Assembly (NCBI GenBank): GCA_964649145.1
Contig: CAZYOQ010000040.1
Location: 1-7,050, forward strand
Reading direction: 5' to 3'
Length of the DNA: 7,050 nt
From: MGBC163016 sp964649145
Lineage (GTDB): Bacteria > Actinomycetota > Coriobacteriia > Coriobacteriales > Eggerthellaceae
Shown here piece after piece: positions 5,373-7,050 of this stretch; positions within the stretch are counted from its first letter, which is position 1, and each line of letters starts with the position of its first letter. A program made the translations under genes and the position numbers. Below the pieces are notes generated by a model. That model was given only the letters and a program-made list of their open reading frames with translations. It had not been told where the DNA came from and ran no database searches.

Positions 5373-6239
5373 ATGGGGTCAAATGACCAATTCGACATAA
5401 CAAGGCATGCAAATGGCTCTAATGCCATGAACCCTCAAACGCCCAATAATGCAGAGTCGCGATCCTCAAGATCTTTACGGTCTTCAAGATATGGTGAACC
5501 ACCACCTTCCCGAGAAAACATTATTCGCGACTACAATGCCCAAGACGCCATGAGGGCGCGAAATACCAGGCAGTATTCGCAAGAGGCATTACAGGATTTT
5601 CAAATGCGCGAAGCTCGGGCTCTTGAGCGACAACGTCAGCGCGCAGAATATTCAAACAGCGAGAAGGAGCCTTATACTAGTACTCGAAATGCTCCTCAAT
5701 CCCATATGACACAAGAGCAAGCTATTCAACGTGCCAGAGAACTTCGGCGGAAAAATAGAGACAGCATTTCGATGACGGCTCAGGAAAGTCACGATCGCAC
5801 TATCGTCTCGCAGGAAAATTTCGAGATGGAGCGTGCTCGCCGCGATGTGTTCTCGAATCGCAATTCCGCTAGGTTCTCTAACAGGGAAGTAATAGACGGT
5901 CGTGGAAGCATCGATTCACGTGCACTCAACGAGCGAAACGAACTTGTTGGTTATTCCATCGATCTAGACGATCGTCCAGATCCTGCAATTGAGTCAGTCG
6001 CAAACCAGCGTAGCAGTTGGAGTTCTCGGGCAGATCGAGGCTCTGCTTCTGGCGGGGGAGGCAGGAGACGTTCATCTGGCAGGCGGCAAAACGACCTGAA
6101 CGGAATCTCGGACTCCATTAGCGGTCGGGCTGATTATCAACAACAAGGTTTTCTTGCCTCGTTTCCTTTATCTGCCAAGCTTCTGATAGTTTTGATAATT
6201 ATTCTTCTTTGTGTGCTTATTTACCTGCTTTTCTTCTAG
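5373..6239 (+). CDS. Uncharacterised disordered, charged protein with C-terminal membrane anchor
   Basis: I do not recognise this protein. It has 288 residues from ATG at 5373. About 255 residues are low in hydrophobics and rich in Arg, Ser, Asn, Gln and Glu, with a predicted-helical charged stretch (EALQDFQMREARALERQRQR) and a basic glycine/serine linker (GGGGRRRSSGRR). The last about 20 residues are almost purely aliphatic or aromatic (LLIVLIIILLCVLIYLLFF) and end at the stop codon. With no signal peptide this predicts a tail-anchored protein whose long soluble part faces the cytoplasm, perhaps an adaptor or scaffold. ATG 5373 is chosen because TAAGG lies 10 nt upstream; an in-frame TTG at 5364 is too close to that site. 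It has its own promoter, divergent from the elp3 cluster. The frame is intact for 870 bp, so it is very probably a real gene; function is unknown. Confidence 0.7.
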   Translation: MGSNDQFDITRHANGSNAMNPQTPNNAESRSSRSLRSSRYGEPPPSRENIIRDYNAQDAMRARNTRQYSQEALQDFQMREARALERQRQRAEYSNSEKEPYTSTRNAPQSHMTQEQAIQRARELRRKNRDSISMTAQESHDRTIVSQENFEMERARRDVFSNRNSARFSNREVIDGRGSIDSRALNERNELVGYSIDLDDRPDPAIESVANQRSSWSSRADRGSASGGGGRRRSSGRRQNDLNGISDSISGRADYQQQGFLASFPLSAKLLIVLIIILLCVLIYLLFF

Positions 6240-6250
6240 AAGATTTTTTT
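6232..6250 (+). terminator. Weak terminator-like palindrome plus T-run
   Basis: The 12-bp palindrome TCTTCTAGAAGA spans the stop codon at 6237-6239 and runs into TTTTTTT (6244-6250). In RNA only a 4-bp, A/U-rich stem with a CUAG loop is possible, so intrinsic termination would be inefficient. No better terminator is visible in the convergent spacer. Confidence 0.2.
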
Positions 6251-6262
6251 GATTCGGTCTTT

Positions 6263-6373
6263 GTGAAGGCTTACCTTGTCTACCTTGTAATTTTTGCCTT
6301 GGCTTGTTTGCTTTGCCACGGTTTTCAGGCAATTGACATTCAGGCAGCTAATGTTAATGCAGCTGATGTTTAA
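6263..6373 (+). CDS. Possible 36-residue hydrophobic, signal-like peptide
   Basis: GTG at 6263 opens a 36-codon frame ending at TAA 6371-6373. It reads MKAYLVYLVIFALACLLC, then a short polar tail QAIDI-QAANV-NAADV. A Lys followed by about 16 hydrophobic residues with small residues at the end looks like a secretion signal or membrane anchor, and the tail comes from three units of the 15-nt repeat. It starts 23 nt after the upstream gene and could be co-transcribed with it. No Shine-Dalgarno is visible, the start is GTG, and T-rich DNA gives hydrophobic translations by chance, so it is only a candidate. Confidence 0.2.
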   Translation: MKAYLVYLVIFALACLLCHGFQAIDIQAANVNAADV

Positions 6374-6400
6374 GCATTAGATATTTAGGCAGTAGGATCG
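6326..6400. repeat. Degenerate 15-nt tandem repeat, about five units
   Basis: Units start at 6326, 6341, 6356, 6371 and 6386. Plus-strand consensus is CAGGCAGCTGATGTT; the first three match at 11, 14 and 13 of 15 positions, the fourth at 9, and the fifth is marginal. On the minus strand, in the tatD frame, the units read D-P-T-A-stop, I-S-N-A-stop, T-S-A-A-L, T-L-A-A-stop and M-S-I-A-stop. The repeat therefore begins with the last five codons of tatD and carries its stop codon with it. Confidence 0.6.
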
Positions 6401-7050
6401 AATTCTTGCAGCAAAGCCTTAGAGTTAGCCTCAAGAATGTGTTCTACTTCTAAGACCTCTAGACCTTTGGCTTTGGCGATTAGCTCTATTGTGCTGTCAA
6501 TTTCTTGCAGCCATTGATTGCACGACCAATCCGACCCATTGTGTGGCGGATTGTCAGTCTCCGCAAGCAGGGCATCATCTGGTATCGTCTTCACTAAGGC
6601 CTCGCCTTTTACATGTGAGAGCGTTCTAGCTCCAATCGAGAACTTGCAATTAATTCTTAGGGCTCTTTTGAGATCGTCTAAGCTTCCTTGAAAACAGTGG
6701 AAGACAAAGGTTGAATTTTTGAGCGCGCCGCTTTTTTCTAGCATGTCAAAGATCAACTCATATGACTTTACTGCATGAAGAAATACAAGCTTAGGATCTT
6801 CCGCGTTGGCTATAGCTTCTAAGACGTGCCCAAAAACCTCGGTTTGAGCCTCCACGGAATTTCTGTGGCTTTTGTGAAAGTCAAGCCCGACTTCGCCAAT
6901 GAGACTGCTTGTTTGAAGTAGCTCTTCGAAGTGTGCGACATTTGAATTGTTTGTGCTTTGGTCGGATACCCACCAAGGGTGAATGCCAAGCGCGACATGA
7001 ATATCGTTAAAGTGAGCGAAAAGGGAGGAGGCACTAACGTAGGAGGCAGG
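6385..7050 (-). CDS. TatD-family metal-dependent hydrolase, C-terminal 221 residues (5' end outside window)
   Basis: Amidohydrolase-fold TatD family, whose members are metal-dependent 3'-5' DNases or related hydrolases in the cytosol. The frame is open to the window edge; the N-terminal HxH metal site lies outside. Visible family motifs are ALGIHPWW, GEVGLDFH (metal-ligand Glu), VFLHAVKS (His ligand), VFHCFQGS (His ligand) and LLAETDNPP (catalytic Asp). All metal ligands that should be in this part are present. It departs from typical TatD: the Arg two residues after the first His is Val, GIHPH is GIHPW, and the RGKxN-type loop after ETDxP is missing. It may therefore be a divergent subfamily with a different substrate. 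A GTG at 6855 is inside the conserved region and is not the start. It converges on the membrane-anchored protein gene. Confidence 0.85.
   Translation of the reverse strand, partial: PASYVSASSLFAHFNDIHVALGIHPWWVSDQSTNNSNVAHFEELLQTSSLIGEVGLDFHKSHRNSVEAQTEVFGHVLEAIANAEDPKLVFLHAVKSYELIFDMLEKSGALKNSTFVFHCFQGSLDDLKRALRINCKFSIGARTLSHVKGEALVKTIPDDALLAETDNPPHNGSDWSCNQWLQEIDSTIELIAKAKGLEVLEVEHILEANSKALLQEFDPTA

Noticed and set aside
6326..6400. Tandem repeat as a CRISPR array
   Set aside because: Units are contiguous with a 15-nt period, have no spacers and are degenerate.
6819..7034. Separate 71-codon minus-strand gene
   Set aside because: The tatD frame, with its GIHPWW and GEVGLDFH motifs, runs through the same region to the window edge; this frame is a shadow.

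Overview
The window looks like a chromosomal stretch of an anaerobic, probably Gram-positive bacterium of moderate GC. The combination of DapL, a ThrH-type phosphatase, a stand-alone bacterial Elp3, TTG/GTG starts and a probable leaderless mRNA fits Coriobacteriia (Actinomycetota), but this is a weak inference because the window has no phylogenetic marker. I see no phage, IS, CRISPR, rRNA or tRNA.

Layout. (1) Positions 1-700, minus strand: queD followed by the 5' part of dapL, coupled by a TAATG stop/start overlap. (2) Positions 754-2059, plus strand: an uncharacterised 429-residue radical SAM protein, diverging from queD across a very short region with a symmetric -10 box (ATTATAAT). Its ATG is so close to the -10 that the mRNA is probably leaderless. 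(3) Positions 2021-5259, minus strand: a three-gene cluster, probably an operon, read as thrH-like HAD phosphatase, then elp3 (radical SAM + GNAT tRNA-U34 enzyme), then a class I methyltransferase. The methyltransferase tail overlaps the radical SAM gene tail by 39 bp. (4) Positions 5260-5372: a divergent control region with -10 boxes on both strands and a near-perfect 18-bp palindrome. (5) Positions 5373-6239, plus strand: a highly charged, apparently disordered protein ending in a C-terminal membrane anchor. (6) Positions 6240-6384: a short convergent spacer with a possible 36-codon signal-like peptide and a degenerate 15-nt tandem repeat. (7) Positions 6385-7050, minus strand: the C-terminal 221 residues of a TatD-family metal-dependent hydrolase, cut by the window end.

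The most interesting point is the elp3-methyltransferase pair. The methyltransferase resembles the eukaryotic Trm9/ALKBH8 methyltransferase domain in several family-specific places: an FSQTR segment near the N-terminus, a CGN motif I, an HH after motif IV, and a GD-x4-W followed by a YRYxH segment. In eukaryotes Elp3 (in Elongator) starts cm5U at tRNA wobble U34 and Trm9 methylates it to mcm5U. Finding both homologues side by side suggests a compact bacterial route to mcm5U34 or a related ester, without Elongator subunits and without a Trm112 partner in this window. QueD (queuosine at G34) lies in the same few kilobases, and the orphan radical SAM enzyme sits between them.
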